From the NCBI GenBank assembly GCA_030148725.1, contig JASBSU010000050.1, positions 1-64,000 on the forward strand: a stretch of 64,000 bases of DNA, read 5' to 3'. Shown in pieces: positions 18,400 to 27,536 of this stretch. Below the pieces are notes generated by a model that worked only from the letters and a program-made list of their open reading frames with translations, was not told the origin of the DNA and searched no databases. The DNA comes from Hyphomicrobium sp. (GTDB taxonomy: Bacteria; Pseudomonadota; Alphaproteobacteria; Rhizobiales; Hyphomicrobiaceae). Within the stretch, counting starts at the first letter, position 1. Each line of letters opens with the position of its first letter. Made by a program: the position numbers and the translations under genes.

Positions 18400-19136
18400 T
18401 TTCGGGCCGCGAGCAGTTCGTCGACGACGGCAGGCACAATCTTCGTTGCAGCTCCGTAGCGCGCCTCATGGAAGAGCGTTGCGCCTTCCGACGGCTCGAG
18501 GTTCAGCTCAAGCGTATGTGCTCCGGCAGATCGCGCCTCGGCGACGAAGCCCGCTGCGGGATAGACGTTGCCGCTTGTGCCGATGGAGATGAAGAGATCG
18601 GCAGCGGCGAGCAGCATGTAGATGCGCTCCATCTCGTAGGGCATCTCGCCGAACCAGACGACGTCAGGGCGCATGCCGCCGCTTCGTCCACAGTTCGGGC
18701 ACCGCGTGTCGAGGTTCATGTCGCCGGTCCACGCGTTGCGCTCACCGCAGTGCGTGCACAGCGCTTTCAAAAGCTCGCCATGCATGTGGATGAGGTTCTG
18801 AGAACCGGCGGCTTCGTGCAGCGCGTCGATGTTCTGGGTGATGATGTCGACGCTGCCTCTATGCTCGCGCTCGAGGCGAGCCAGCGCGATATGCGCAGCG
18901 TTAGGATGGACGTCGGCGTGGTCGCGACGGCGCTGATTGTAGAAATCGTGGACGAGGGCGGGATTGGCGCGAAAGCCTTCGGGCGTTGCGACGTCGCGAT
19001 AGTCGTACTTCGCCCAGATGCCGCCCTTGTCGCGGAATGTAGAAAGGCCGGACTCCGCTGAGAGCCCGGCCCCTGTGAGAATGACGATGTTATGGTAGCG
19101 GGCCAAGTGAGGCTCAGAGGAGCTTGCCCATGGCAA
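18396..19136 (-). CDS. cobB: NAD-dependent protein deacylase (sirtuin, CobB-like class III)
   Basis: A 246-aa sirtuin. NAD binding: [19 protein letters not shown] (about residues 21-39) and TQNIDALH (100-107). The catalytic His is residue 119 (HMHGEL). The zinc knuckle is Cys127/Cys130/Cys146/Cys149. Tyr66 and Arg69 in DFYNQRRR match the Tyr-x-x-Arg pair that in SIRT5 and CobB binds succinyl/malonyl groups, suggesting desuccinylase as well as deacetylase activity (family knowledge). Its start lies within the last 23 bases of the upstream gap gene, so gap and the sirtuin are probably co-transcribed. Confidence 0.93.
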   Translation of the reverse strand: MPWASSSEPHLARYHNIVILTGAGLSAESGLSTFRDKGGIWAKYDYRDVATPEGFRANPALVHDFYNQRRRDHADVHPNAAHIALARLEREHRGSVDIITQNIDALHEAAGSQNLIHMHGELLKALCTHCGERNAWTGDMNLDTRCPNCGRSGGMRPDVVWFGEMPYEMERIYMLLAAADLFISIGTSGNVYPAAGFVAEARSAGAHTLELNLEPSEGATLFHEARYGAATKIVPAVVDELLAARN

Positions 19137-20124
19137 CAGCCGTGTCGAGCATGCGGTTCGAGAAGCCCCACTCGTTGTCGTACCAGGACATCACGCGCAC
19201 CAGCTTGCCGTCGACGACCTGCGTTTGCGTGGAGTCGAAGCTCGACGAGAACGGCGAGTGGTTGAAGTCGATCGAGACGAGTTCGTCGGTGACGTAGCCG
19301 AGCACGCCTTTCAGCTGCTGCTCAGCGGCATGCTTCATCGCCTTGTTGACTTCCTCGGCAGTGGTCTCGCGGCCAGGAATGAACTTCAGGTCGATGACCG
19401 AGACATTCGGCGTCGGAACGCGGATCGAGGTGCCGTCGAGCTTGCCCTTGAGTTCGGGCAACACGAGGCCCACGGCAACCGCGGCGCCGGTCGAGGTGGG
19501 GATCATCGACAGCGCAGCGGCGCGGGCGCGGCGCATGTCCTTGTGAGCCTGGTCGAGGATGCGCTGGTCGTTGGTGTAGGAATGGATCGTCGTCATGTAT
19601 CCCGATTGGATGCCGACGAGATCGTTCAGGACCTTGGCGACCGGGGCGAGGCAGTTGGTCGTGCACGAGGCGTTGGAGACGACTTTGTGGTCACCCGTCA
19701 GCTTCTCGTGGTTGACGCCGTAGACGACGGTGATGTCGGCACCCTTCGACGGCGCCGAGACCAGCACGCGCTTGGCGCCTGCATCCAGATGCACCTTCGC
19801 CTTGTCCTTGTCGGTGAAGATGCCGGTGCATTCCATCACGATGTCGATGCCGAGATCCTTCCAGGGCAGCTTGGAGGGATCCTTCTCCGCCAGGACCTTG
19901 ATCGGATTGCCGAGGCCGACGTCGATCTCGTCGCCGGAAACCTTCACCTCGCCGGGGAAGGTGCCGTGCACGCTGTCGTATTTGAACAGGTGTGCGTTGT
20001 CCTTGGTCGGGACGAGGTCATTGATGGCGACGAACTGAAGGTCCGTGCGCTTGGCCTCGGCGGCGGCGCGCAGGACGTTCCTGCCGATGCGGCCAAATCC
20101 CGAGATCGCAACCTTCAATGTCAT
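19114..20124 (-). CDS. gap: Glyceraldehyde-3-phosphate dehydrogenase, type I
   Basis: A 336-aa type I GAPDH that interconverts glyceraldehyde 3-phosphate and 1,3-bisphosphoglycerate with NAD(P). The NAD-binding start is [20 protein letters not shown]. The active-site block [19 protein letters not shown] contains the catalytic Cys; the partner His is in [13 protein letters not shown]. Length is standard. The start at 20124 follows a good AAGGAGGC ribosome binding site; upstream in-frame sequence lacks family features. An inverted repeat lies in its leader. The sirtuin gene follows with a 23-base overlap. Confidence 0.97.
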   Translation of the reverse strand: MTLKVAISGFGRIGRNVLRAAAEAKRTDLQFVAINDLVPTKDNAHLFKYDSVHGTFPGEVKVSGDEIDVGLGNPIKVLAEKDPSKLPWKDLGIDIVMECTGIFTDKDKAKVHLDAGAKRVLVSAPSKGADITVVYGVNHEKLTGDHKVVSNASCTTNCLAPVAKVLNDLVGIQSGYMTTIHSYTNDQRILDQAHKDMRRARAAALSMIPTSTGAAVAVGLVLPELKGKLDGTSIRVPTPNVSVIDLKFIPGRETTAEEVNKAMKHAAEQQLKGVLGYVTDELVSIDFNHSPFSSSFDSTQTQVVDGKLVRVMSWYDNEWGFSNRMLDTAVAMGKLL

Positions 20125-20159
20125 CGTATGTCGCCTCCTTGGCGTGTTCTTTTGTCGAA

Positions 20160-20178
20160 GCATGCGGATGTCGCATGC
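20160..20178. promoter_or_regulatory. Inverted repeat in the gap leader (possible operator or RNA hairpin)
   Basis: GCATGCG and CGCATGC flank a five-base spacer (7-bp perfect inverted repeat), 36-54 bases upstream of the gap start. A TTTTG/CAAAA pair frames it. It could be a regulator operator or a leader hairpin; neither is shown. Confidence 0.4.
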
Positions 20179-20415
20179 CAAAAGGCGCGGCCATTAACTG
20201 GACGAGGGCCGTGTGTGTCAATGCGGCATCCCCTGGCGTCCCAAATGGCCGGCTTTCGGCGCGGGATCAAAAAGTGTGACAGCAAATTCCTGTTGGGCAT
20301 GCAGCCGCTTCCCCGGTTGCCTTGTTGACGCCTTCGAACTGCGAAACATAAGGTCATGACACGGGAAGGCAGCCGCGGATCGCCAGGGGGCCCTGGGCGT
20401 ATCTCGGAGGGCTAG

Positions 20416-20676
20416 ATGGCGGAACGAGTTATCCAAAAGTCGAAACGTCAGAGCGCGACGTCGCGAGCGCCGGGGTGCACAGCTTCGGCAGCGAGCACGA
20501 AGCGCGCAACTGGCGGCAAGGTCGAGGCGCTCGAAAAGGAGCGCGATCAGCTCAAGGCGCAGCTTGCGGCCGCGCAGGCACGGCTCATCAAGCTCGAACA
20601 GGCGCGGGACGAAGCGGTGTCGCGCATTGATTGGGCGTTAGACTCGCTTCATAACCTGCTGGAAAGCGACGCCTGA
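20416..20676 (+). CDS. Small coiled-coil protein upstream of zapA (DUF4164-like)
   Basis: An 86-aa protein with a basic, Ser/Ala-rich N-terminus and a C-terminal helix from about residue 33 (KVEALEKERDQLKAQLAAAQ), a clear heptad coiled coil. It sits immediately before zapA on the same strand, 30 bases between stop and start. The same arrangement is known in other Hyphomicrobiales, where such proteins are annotated DUF4164. A cell-division-related role is inferred only from the neighbour. It starts at ATG 20416, preceded by a GGAGGG ribosome binding site. No membrane segment is present. Confidence 0.75.
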   Translation: MAERVIQKSKRQSATSRAPGCTASAASTKRATGGKVEALEKERDQLKAQLAAAQARLIKLEQARDEAVSRIDWALDSLHNLLESDA

Positions 20677-20706
20677 GCAACTCGAGGCGTGCGGGAGCTG
20701 GAGGCG

Positions 20707-20946
20707 ATGGCCGAGGTCGCGATCACTGTCAACGGACGGACGTATCGCTTCGCTTGCCAGGACGGCGAGGAGCCGCGCCTCAGGGAGCTTGCGGCCTACG
20801 TCAAAAGCCGCATGGACGGGATCCTGCGTGAGCACGGCAACGTCGGCGAGGAGCGGCTGCTGCTCATGACGGCACTGCTGATTGCCGACGATCTTTGGGA
20901 CGCTACCAGCGGTGAAGCTGCTCCCAGCAAGACGGATGCGGCGTAA
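20707..20946 (+). CDS. zapA: Cell division protein ZapA
   Basis: A 79-aa ZapA, which binds FtsZ and bundles protofilaments at the division ring. The N-terminal strand pair AEVAITVNGRTYRFACQDGEE, followed by RLRELAAYVKSRMD, is the family core. A C-terminal helix ERLLLMTALLIADDL mediates dimerisation. ATG 20707 was chosen with GGAG upstream; an in-frame GTG at 20689 would add six residues. It is followed by the 6S RNA and fau, the classic zapA-ssrS-fau synteny. Confidence 0.92.
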   Translation: MAEVAITVNGRTYRFACQDGEEPRLRELAAYVKSRMDGILREHGNVGEERLLLMTALLIADDLWDATSGEAAPSKTDAA

Positions 20947-21019
20947 AGCACATCTTCCCATGCACAAATAAGCTACGGCGGTGGCTGGAAAACTGGCGTG
21001 CGCTCGTCTACATTCCACG

Positions 21020-21176
21020 TGCTGCGGGGTGCGTTAGAAGCACATATGTTCCCCGGGGCCTATAAGATCCGCATGGGAGCTGTCCCTGGCCGAGACCGTG
21101 GTCTCGGACATATGGCGCCCACCTACTTCTCGTAGGGACCAACGCGGGATCATCCGCTTCGACGGCCACCGCGGCA
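21020..21176 (+). ncRNA. ssrS: 6S RNA (RNA polymerase regulator)
   Basis: The interval between zapA and the 5-formyl-THF cyclo-ligase gene is the conserved site of 6S RNA in proteobacteria. An 8-bp closing stem pairs 21020-21027 with 21169-21176 (one G-U). A strong terminal hairpin lies at 21090-21107 (CCGAGACC with GGTCTCGG). Size of about 157 nt is right for alphaproteobacterial 6S. 6S RNA mimics an open promoter and sequesters sigma-70 RNA polymerase in stationary phase. Ends are estimated from the stem; the exact transcript boundaries are not visible. Confidence 0.78.
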
Positions 21177-21185
21177 TTTGAATTC

Positions 21186-21767
21186 ATGAAGGCAGGCGAG
21201 GACAAACGGGAAGAGAGAGCCCGGGCGCTCGCCCGTAGGGAAGCGGCCTTCGCCGCGCACGGGAGTGCGGCGGGGGCACGCCTTGCCGGGCATGGACTGG
21301 CGTTCCTCAATCCGAAACCTGGGGCAATCGTCTCCGGCTTCTCAGCCATTCGTGACGAGATCGACCCTGCCGGTTTGCTTGCGCGTCTGCACGGCGAGGG
21401 GCATCGCCTTTGCCTGCCGGTGATGGAGGGCAAGGGCAAGCCGCTTCTGTTTCGTGCCTGGGCGCCAGGCGATGAAATGGGCAAGGTGCAGTGGGGCATT
21501 GCCGAGCCGTTGCCGGACAAGCCGGCCCTCGACCCCGATATCGTGCTGGTGCCGTTGCTGGCCTTCGACAAGGTCGGCTACCGGCTCGGTTACGGCGGTG
21601 GCTTTTACGATCGTACGCTGGAGCGGCTGCGGGCCATTAAGCCTGTTGTGGCGGTCGGCATCTCCTATGACGAGCTGATGGTCGACGCGGTGCCTCATCA
21701 GAGTTATGACCAGCCGCTCGACTGGGTGCTGACGCCGTCAGGCCCGATACGTTGCCTGGGCCCCTGA
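21186..21767 (+). CDS. fau: 5-formyltetrahydrofolate cyclo-ligase
   Basis: A 193-aa YgfA/Fau enzyme that converts 5-formyl-THF to 5,10-methenyl-THF using ATP, recycling an inhibitory folate. The family motifs are IVSGFSAIRDEIDP near residue 50, LPVMEGKGKPLLFRAW, and the nucleotide-binding loop FDKVGYRLGYGGGFYDRTL. It lies nine bases after the 6S RNA, so both probably come from one transcript that is processed. The next gene begins at the base after its stop. ATG 21186 is used; no better start is seen. Confidence 0.95.
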   Translation: MKAGEDKREERARALARREAAFAAHGSAAGARLAGHGLAFLNPKPGAIVSGFSAIRDEIDPAGLLARLHGEGHRLCLPVMEGKGKPLLFRAWAPGDEMGKVQWGIAEPLPDKPALDPDIVLVPLLAFDKVGYRLGYGGGFYDRTLERLRAIKPVVAVGISYDELMVDAVPHQSYDQPLDWVLTPSGPIRCLGP

Positions 21768-22592
21768 ATGCGCCTTCTATTTCTCGGAGATATCGTCGGC
21801 CGTACGGGCCGCAAGGCGGTGGTCGATGCGTTGCCCGGCCTGCGGCGGCGCTATGCGCTCGATTGCGTCATCATCAACGGCGAGAACGCGGCCGGCGGAT
21901 TCGGCATCACTGAGGGCATTCTCGAAGAGCTGATCGAAGCAGGTGCCGACGCGGTGACGCTGGGCAACCATGCGTTCGATCAGAAAGAGGCGCTGGTGTT
22001 CATCGAGCGCTATCCGCAGCTGGTGCGCCCGATCAACTATCCGAAGGGCACGCCGGGACGGGGTGCTTCGCTGATCAAGACGGCCAAGGGCGCGGATGTT
22101 CTCATCATCAACGTCATGGGCCGCATTTTCATGCCGGAGCTCGACGATCCATTCCGCGCGGTCGATGCGGAACTAACCGCTTGTCGGTTGAAGCAGGGCG
22201 CGGACGCGATCCTCATCGACCTGCACGCCGAGGCCACGAGCGAGAAGCAGGCTATGGGCTATTTCGTCGACGGGCGCGCGAGCGTCATCGTCGGCACGCA
22301 TACCCATGTGCCGACAGCCGACGAGCGGGTGCTGCCGAACGGTACAGCGTACATCTCCGATGCCGGAATGTGCGGGGATTACAACTCTGTGCTGGGCATG
22401 GACATCGAGGAGCCGATCAACCGCTTCATCACCAAGATCCCGCGCCAGCGATTCGAGCCGGCGCTCGGTCCGGCGACGATTTCGGGGCTGGCGGTCGAAA
22501 TCGACGACAAGACGGGGCTTGCCACGGCGTGCGGGGCCCTGCGCATCGGCCCGCACCTGGAGCCAGCTACGCCAAAATTCTGGGCCGCGTAG
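21768..22592 (+). CDS. TIGR00282/YmdB-type metallophosphoesterase
   Basis: A 274-aa calcineurin-like phosphoesterase of the YmdB family (2',3'-cyclic nucleotide phosphodiesterase in Bacillus). Metal-binding blocks: MRLLFLGDIVGRTGRKA (Asp8), IINGENAAGGFGI, TLGNHAFD, LIDLHAEATSEK and VGTHTHVPTAD. Length is usual for the family. The start immediately follows the stop of fau with no gap, implying tight coupling. Its role in alphaproteobacteria has not been established; links to RNA turnover are extrapolated from Firmicutes. Confidence 0.92.
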   Translation: MRLLFLGDIVGRTGRKAVVDALPGLRRRYALDCVIINGENAAGGFGITEGILEELIEAGADAVTLGNHAFDQKEALVFIERYPQLVRPINYPKGTPGRGASLIKTAKGADVLIINVMGRIFMPELDDPFRAVDAELTACRLKQGADAILIDLHAEATSEKQAMGYFVDGRASVIVGTHTHVPTADERVLPNGTAYISDAGMCGDYNSVLGMDIEEPINRFITKIPRQRFEPALGPATISGLAVEIDDKTGLATACGALRIGPHLEPATPKFWAA

Positions 22593-22718
22593 CTCGGGAT
22601 CGCTGGCTGGAGTGCCGCGATGGGGTGCTGCGAACGGGATGACAGTGCGAGGGCGGGCTTGACCGGAAGGGGGCGCCTCGCGCAATAAATCGGCAAAATT
22701 GCCAGAAACGAGAGCGAC

Positions 22719-23468
22719 ATGGCCGGCCATTCAGCATTCAAGAACATCATGCACAAGAAGGGCCGCGCCGACGCGGCCCGCGCCAAGATGTTCGCCAAGC
22801 TCGGGCGAGAAATCACCGTGGCAGCCAAGATGGGCTCGCCAGATCCAAGCATGAATCCCCGCCTGCGCCTCGCCGTTCAGGCGGCTCGGGCGGAGAACAT
22901 GCCCAAGGACAACATCGAGCGCGCCATCAAGAAGGCGGCCGGTGGTGATGCCGACACCTACGAGTCGATCCGCTACGAGGGCTATGGTCCGGGCGGAATT
23001 GCGGTCATCGCCGAGGCGCTGACCGACAACCGCAATCGCACCGGCGGCGCGGTGCGGGCGGTGTTCACGAAATACGGCGGCAATCTCGGCGCGACCGGCT
23101 CTGTCTCGCACATGTTCTCGCACATCGGCGAGATCACGTTTCCCGCGAAAGTCGGCTCGGCCGATGCGGTGCTCGAGGCGGCGATCGACGCGGGCGCCGA
23201 CGACGTAGCTTCCGATGCCGATGGGCACGTCATCGCGACATCGTTCGATAACCTCGGCACGGTCGCTGCTGCCCTCGAGGAGAAGCTCGGGGCGCCTTCG
23301 AGCGTCAAAGCCGTGTGGAAGCCGAGCCTTTCCACGCAGGTCGACGAGGAGAAGGCGCAGAGCATCATGAAGATGATCGCGGCGCTCGAGGACGACGACG
23401 ACGTGCAGAACGTCTACGCGAACTTCGAGATCTCGGACGAGGTCCTGAAGAAGCTGACGGCGGCGTAG
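22719..23468 (+). CDS. yebC: YebC/TACO1-family protein
   Basis: A 249-aa YebC/PmpR/TACO1 protein. It starts with the invariant [19 protein letters not shown], contains [16 protein letters not shown] and [20 protein letters not shown], and ends in the third domain with [17 protein letters not shown]. Formerly called a transcription factor; several homologues assist ribosomes at polyproline stretches. It precedes ruvC at a distance here, a familiar yebC-ruvCAB association. ATG 22719 follows GAGAGCGAC. Confidence 0.96.
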   Translation: MAGHSAFKNIMHKKGRADAARAKMFAKLGREITVAAKMGSPDPSMNPRLRLAVQAARAENMPKDNIERAIKKAAGGDADTYESIRYEGYGPGGIAVIAEALTDNRNRTGGAVRAVFTKYGGNLGATGSVSHMFSHIGEITFPAKVGSADAVLEAAIDAGADDVASDADGHVIATSFDNLGTVAAALEEKLGAPSSVKAVWKPSLSTQVDEEKAQSIMKMIAALEDDDDVQNVYANFEISDEVLKKLTAA

Positions 23469-23476
23469 AGGCTCCG

Positions 23477-23914
23477 ATGTCGTTTCTGGGGCGTGCGCTG
23501 GTAGCGGCCGCGGCTATTGCCTTAGCGAGCCCCGTGTTCGCAACCCATGACTGGGACTTCACCTGCAGGGCCAGCGACAAGGCTCTTGCCATCGATGCGA
23601 CCGTGTTTTTCGGGGCCGGGACGATCGGGCCAATCATGCTGCGCGAGGCCAGCATACGCGTGAAGTCGGGATCCGCGGGCAGCGAGGACTCGCCTGACGC
23701 CACATTCACACACGAGCATGTCGAGCAGTTCTGGACCGATGGCGATACGTTCAAGCTGTCGATCTCGACTTACATCGGCGATGCGCCGGAGACGGCGCGG
23801 CTTTTGATCGATACCCCCTGCAAGGATCTCAAGTGCTCGGGTCGCTACACCTTCAGTTGGAAGGGCAGCCCGATCGCTGGCAAGATCTCGTGCGATCAGA
23901 GTGAAGCCGGCTGA
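23477..23914 (+). CDS. Exported hypothetical protein, four cysteines
   Basis: A 145-aa precursor with a signal peptide (MSFLGRALVAAAAIALASPVFA, cleavage about residue 22). The mature domain of about 120 residues is predicted beta-rich and has four Cys, one near the start (DFTCRAS), two close together (TPCKDLKCSG) and one near the end. These could pair as disulfides in the periplasm. It begins eight bases after the yebC stop, so it is probably in the same transcript. No known domain is recognised. Convergent with the next gene. Confidence 0.72.
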   Translation: MSFLGRALVAAAAIALASPVFATHDWDFTCRASDKALAIDATVFFGAGTIGPIMLREASIRVKSGSAGSEDSPDATFTHEHVEQFWTDGDTFKLSISTYIGDAPETARLLIDTPCKDLKCSGRYTFSWKGSPIAGKISCDQSEAG

Positions 23915-23925
23915 TCTTCTCTCGC

Positions 23926-24567
23926 TCAGGCGAGTTCGTCGACGTCGCGCCAGTCGGCGGTCACATAATTCACGATGATCGACTTGCGCAGCGTGGTGAG
24001 CGGGTGATGCCCGACGCCGTGCCAAGTGTTGCTCGCCGGGATGAAGATCACGCCGAGATTGCGTCCGTAAGGCGCCGTCGTCACGTAGGTATGATCCGGC
24101 GGGCCTTCGTGAATATCGGTGCCGGCGAGGCGCAAGGCCGGATCGCTGGCCAGATAGATGAGCATCGTGAACTTCTTCACGCGGATGTCCGTGTGCGGCT
24201 CCAGCCAGAAGCCTGGTGCGTCCTGGCAATATTCGATGCGCAGTCGGGTGTCGTCGAGGTCGGCGCGGGTGGTGCGCTCGATCGTTTCGATGACGAATTC
24301 GTCTTTGAACGCATTCGCTATGCGACGGGCGACGGGGAAGCGCTCCTGAACGTCGGTATTGAAGAACGTTCGCGAGGAATTGTTGGTCTCGCGGCGGCCA
24401 TTGAAGCCTGTGCAAGCAGGCGGCGCGAATGGCAGCTCGACGATGGCGTCGACGTCATTCTCGGGCAAGGCGCTTTCGAGCAGCCAGTAATCGAAAGGCG
24501 CCGAAATGTTCTTGGAGTGCGCGAGGCAATCGAGGAAGTGGTTGGCGATGGAGGCTTTGGCGAGCAC
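23926..24567 (-). CDS. 2-oxoglutarate/Fe(II)-dependent oxygenase-like protein
   Basis: A 213-aa protein with the HxD...H facial triad of Fe(II)/2OG oxygenases. PHTDIRVKKFTMLIYL carries the first His and Asp, and WHGVGHHPLTTLRKSIIVNY carries the distal His and the Arg that binds 2-oxoglutarate. The fold resembles prolyl-4-hydroxylase-type proteins. No signal peptide is present. The substrate could be a protein side chain, a small molecule or a lipid. Convergent with the exported protein of the yebC group; the neighbouring alpha/beta hydrolase is on the same strand upstream, about 90 bases away. Confidence 0.82.
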   Translation of the reverse strand: MLAKASIANHFLDCLAHSKNISAPFDYWLLESALPENDVDAIVELPFAPPACTGFNGRRETNNSSRTFFNTDVQERFPVARRIANAFKDEFVIETIERTTRADLDDTRLRIEYCQDAPGFWLEPHTDIRVKKFTMLIYLASDPALRLAGTDIHEGPPDHTYVTTAPYGRNLGVIFIPASNTWHGVGHHPLTTLRKSIIVNYVTADWRDVDELA

Positions 24568-24654
24568 CGGCTTGCTCCTTTCCGGATGAAGGAATCTGGA
24601 GCGTAAGCGGGCCTCGGCAGCAAGACTTGAGGGTAATCAAGTTTGCACGTCGCG

Positions 24655-25701
24655 TCAGGCGCTGACGGCGCGGATCGCAGTCGGCTGGCGGGCATCGCGC
24701 CGTGGCGCGAACTCGTTCATCGCGGCGCGGAAGACCGGCGGTGCGAACAGCACATTGCGGTGGCCGAGCCCCGCGAACGGCATCAGGCGGGCGCCGGGAT
24801 GGGCCGCCGCGATGTCCTCCGCGTTGCGGAAAGTGACCTCATCGTCGTCGCGGCCGTGAATGATGAGGACCGGCTGATCGACGTTGCGCAGCAGCTCCGC
24901 GGCCGAAAACGTCTCGACCGGACGATGGCCCACGCGCTCCAGGTGACGCTCGTAAATGCGTTGCGCGGCGGGGCTGAGGTTCAGCGCCTTGCCGAAGTTG
25001 CGCGTCACTTCGGTCAGCTTGTTCGGGCAGGAAATGAGCACGAAGCGGCCGATATGATGCGCATGGTCGATCGGGGGGCCGCCTTCAGCAACCAGGAGCG
25101 CGACGAATCCGCCGAAGGAGTGCGCGACGACGCCGTCGATGGGGCCGTAATGATCGCACACGGCGAGCATCGCACGCGCGCAGTCGGCGAGGTTGGTGCG
25201 GCGGCCGGGGCTCAAGCCGTGGGCCGGAAAATCGAATGCAACGACACGCATGCCTGAACGGCGCAACGGCTCGGCGAATGCGGTCATGAAGGCTGCCTCG
25301 CTCGTCCAGCCGTGGACGAGGAGAACCGTGCCGCGCGCTTCGCCGTCCGGCTCGTAAACGTAGGTCTGCACTTCGCCCGCGGGCGTGTCGAGCACGTGCC
25401 AGCGCGCATTGCGCAAGTGGAAGCGCGCGCGCGCCGTGAGGATGTCGTGATCCGCCGTGCGGTGCTGTGAAAGTTCAGGCGTGCAGAAGATGCGGAAGGC
25501 AACGTCGCCAGCCATTGCCGGCGGAAGCTCGTCCAGCATTTCCATCGCCCGGGGATGCGGACAACGTAGCGCCAAGTTGCGCTTCTCCTGAATGTCTCGT
25601 GCCACTGCGTACGCGCTGTGCGGCGCACGGCTGGAAATCTCGGGGGAGGCCCCCGTGTCGGCCGCGGTCACCGCAACCAGGGATAAATAGTTCGAAACCA
25701 T
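24655..25701 (-). CDS. Alpha/beta hydrolase
   Basis: A 348-aa alpha/beta hydrolase. The oxyanion HGWTSEAAF, nucleophile elbow VAHSFGGFVALL (catalytic Ser), Asp in IIHGRDDDEV and His in AGLGHRNVLF make a complete triad. The 100-residue N-terminal part is unusual for the family and may be a regulatory or targeting extension. The start was set at ATG 25701; another ATG at 25545 would give a shorter, more typical enzyme, and the open frame continues to 25797. Substrate is unknown (esters, lactones or acyl groups). Confidence 0.85.
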   Translation of the reverse strand: MVSNYLSLVAVTAADTGASPEISSRAPHSAYAVARDIQEKRNLALRCPHPRAMEMLDELPPAMAGDVAFRIFCTPELSQHRTADHDILTARARFHLRNARWHVLDTPAGEVQTYVYEPDGEARGTVLLVHGWTSEAAFMTAFAEPLRRSGMRVVAFDFPAHGLSPGRRTNLADCARAMLAVCDHYGPIDGVVAHSFGGFVALLVAEGGPPIDHAHHIGRFVLISCPNKLTEVTRNFGKALNLSPAAQRIYERHLERVGHRPVETFSAAELLRNVDQPVLIIHGRDDDEVTFRNAEDIAAAHPGARLMPFAGLGHRNVLFAPPVFRAAMNEFAPRRDARQPTAIRAVSA

Positions 25702-25876
25702 AAATGTCCCGTGAAGGTACGCCTGCAGATTATTACTTTCAACGCCCCTACCGGCGTCTGAGTTGCTGCGGCGCGGCGTCTCTGGGTATTGCCGCAAGCC
25801 CCTAATGGCGCCGAATTATCCGGCGAGGTGCGGGACGGGCACGCGGACGAATCGGCTTCGTGCTATGCGTCGGCGC

Positions 25877-26392
25877 ATGGGGAACACCGTCATACGAATC
25901 ATCGGGATCGATCCGGGGCTGAGGCGCACCGGCTGGGGCGTCGTCGACAGCGACGGCGTGCGGCTCAGCTACGTTGCCAGCGGGCTCGTGACCTCGACGG
26001 CGGACGTCGATCTCGCGTATCGGCTGCGCGAGTTGTTCGAAGGCATCAGGAGCGTCATCGCGGCCTTCAAGCCGCAAGAGGCGGCGGTCGAGGAAACTTT
26101 CGTCAATGACAACCCACGCTCGACGCTGAAGCTGGGGCAGGCGCGCGGCATGGCGCTGCTGGCGCCGGCTATGGGTGGGCTTCCCGTTGCAGAATACCCG
26201 CCGAACCTCATCAAGAAATCGGTGACGGGCGCGGGCCACGCGGAGAAGCGCCAGATCGAAGCGATGATCGGCTTCCTGCTGCCGAAGGCGAAGGTGGAGA
26301 GCGCGGACGAGGCGGATGCGCTTGCGATCGCGATCTGCCATGCCAACCATCGCCAGGCACGCGCCAGGTTGGTTGCGGCCGCCTTGCGCTAG
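25877..26392 (+). CDS. ruvC: Holliday junction resolvase RuvC
   Basis: A 171-aa endonuclease that cuts Holliday junctions made during recombination. The catalytic acidic residues are in place: Asp in [14 protein letters not shown], Glu in [11 protein letters not shown], and the Asp pair of [14 protein letters not shown]. The ATG at 25877 gives the standard length; an in-frame ATG at 25865 would add four residues. It is followed 43 bases later by ruvA, and ruvB comes about 3.6 kb downstream, so the ruvCAB set is interrupted. Confidence 0.96.
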   Translation: MGNTVIRIIGIDPGLRRTGWGVVDSDGVRLSYVASGLVTSTADVDLAYRLRELFEGIRSVIAAFKPQEAAVEETFVNDNPRSTLKLGQARGMALLAPAMGGLPVAEYPPNLIKKSVTGAGHAEKRQIEAMIGFLLPKAKVESADEADALAIAICHANHRQARARLVAAALR

Positions 26393-26435
26393 CTTAACCA
26401 AAAACGCGCAGACGGTCCGAGACCGGGGAGCGACA

Positions 26436-27050
26436 ATGATCGGCAAGCTCAGAGGGAAGATCGACGCCATCGGCGAGAGCTTTCTCATCATCGATGTCGG
26501 CGGCGTCGGGTATGAGGTGCAGGCGTCGTCACGCACACTGCGCCACTTGAAGATCGGCGAAGAAGCCTCCCTCACGATCGACACGCACGTGCGTGAGGAT
26601 GCGATCCGCCTGTTCGGATTCTCCAGCGAGGTGGAGCGCTCGTGGTTCCGCACGCTGCAGAACGTTCAGGGTGTCGGTTCGAAGGTCGCGCTGGGGCTGC
26701 TCGGCACGCTGTCGCCGCAGGATCTCGCCAACGCGATCGCGCTGGGCGACTGGGCGAGCGTCGAGCAGGCGCCGGGCATCGGCAAGAAGCTGGCACAGCG
26801 CATCGTTCTGGAATTGAAGGACAAAGCGCCCGCCCTGACCGCAGCAGGGCTCACAATTCCCGCTGGCGCTGGTAGCGCCGGTTCTGAGCCGCAAGGAAAT
26901 GCCGCAGCCGAAGCTATGTCGGCGCTGTGCAATCTCGGCTATCAACCCGCTCAGGCGTCGGCCGCCATTGCGGTGGCCGCAAAGGAGCTGGGTGAGGGGG
27001 CAGATACCGCAAAGCTCATCCGCCGTGGCCTCAAGGAACTGGCGCGCTGA
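26436..27050 (+). CDS. ruvA: Holliday junction branch migration protein RuvA
   Basis: A 204-aa RuvA that tetramerises on Holliday junctions and recruits RuvB. It has an N-terminal OB fold ([20 protein letters not shown]), helix-hairpin-helix motifs ([14 protein letters not shown] and [20 protein letters not shown]) and a flexible linker. The C-terminal RuvB-binding domain contains [16 protein letters not shown]. The start follows a GGGGAG ribosome binding site. The adjacent membrane-protein gene begins 16 bases after its stop. Confidence 0.96.
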   Translation: MIGKLRGKIDAIGESFLIIDVGGVGYEVQASSRTLRHLKIGEEASLTIDTHVREDAIRLFGFSSEVERSWFRTLQNVQGVGSKVALGLLGTLSPQDLANAIALGDWASVEQAPGIGKKLAQRIVLELKDKAPALTAAGLTIPAGAGSAGSEPQGNAAAEAMSALCNLGYQPAQASAAIAVAAKELGEGADTAKLIRRGLKELAR

Positions 27051-27066
27051 CGCCGGGAGGAAAACG

Positions 27067-27477
27067 ATGGTTAGCAACGCCCAGCGGGCGCTCTGGACAT
27101 TTCTTATTTATTCGCTTGTCGCTCCGTTCTTCGCCGCGTTGGCGGTCGTGATTTTTGTAGCGTTGGCGCGCAGCCTCGGAGTTGCGAGCCTCGTTCCGGA
27201 TGCGGTTCCGGGGATGGGCGTTGCAGGCATTTCCGTGTTCGTCTGGTCGGCGTTGCCGGCCACGTTGACGGCGGTGGTGCTGGCGGTCGTGGTCTGGCGC
27301 ACGGGCGGGCTGTCGTGGATGGCCGCGGCTATTGTCGCCGTGATCGCGTTTGCCGCCGCAGCGCTGCTGCTGCCGCTCGAGCTGCACGACGCACGCCCTT
27401 ATCTGGCGTTTCTCGCGGGCATCGTATCGATCGCGGTGCGGCAGGTCTTGATCCAGGCCGACATCATAACAGACTGA
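27067..27477 (+). CDS. Four-helix membrane protein between ruvA and ruvB
   Basis: A 136-aa integral membrane protein with four predicted helices (about residues 10-30, 45-70, 75-95 and 105-125) and short loops. It starts at ATG 27067 with a strong GGGAGGAAAA ribosome binding site right after ruvA, so it belongs to the same transcript. No charged or catalytic residues stand out inside the helices. Function is unknown; placement in the ruv operon may be by convenience only. Confidence 0.75.
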   Translation: MVSNAQRALWTFLIYSLVAPFFAALAVVIFVALARSLGVASLVPDAVPGMGVAGISVFVWSALPATLTAVVLAVVVWRTGGLSWMAAAIVAVIAFAAAALLLPLELHDARPYLAFLAGIVSIAVRQVLIQADIITD

Positions 27478-27536
27478 GCACAAGGCAACCAAAGCGCACG
27501 GCCGGCGTTTGCCCCTGAGAAACAGGAGGAGCGGCG

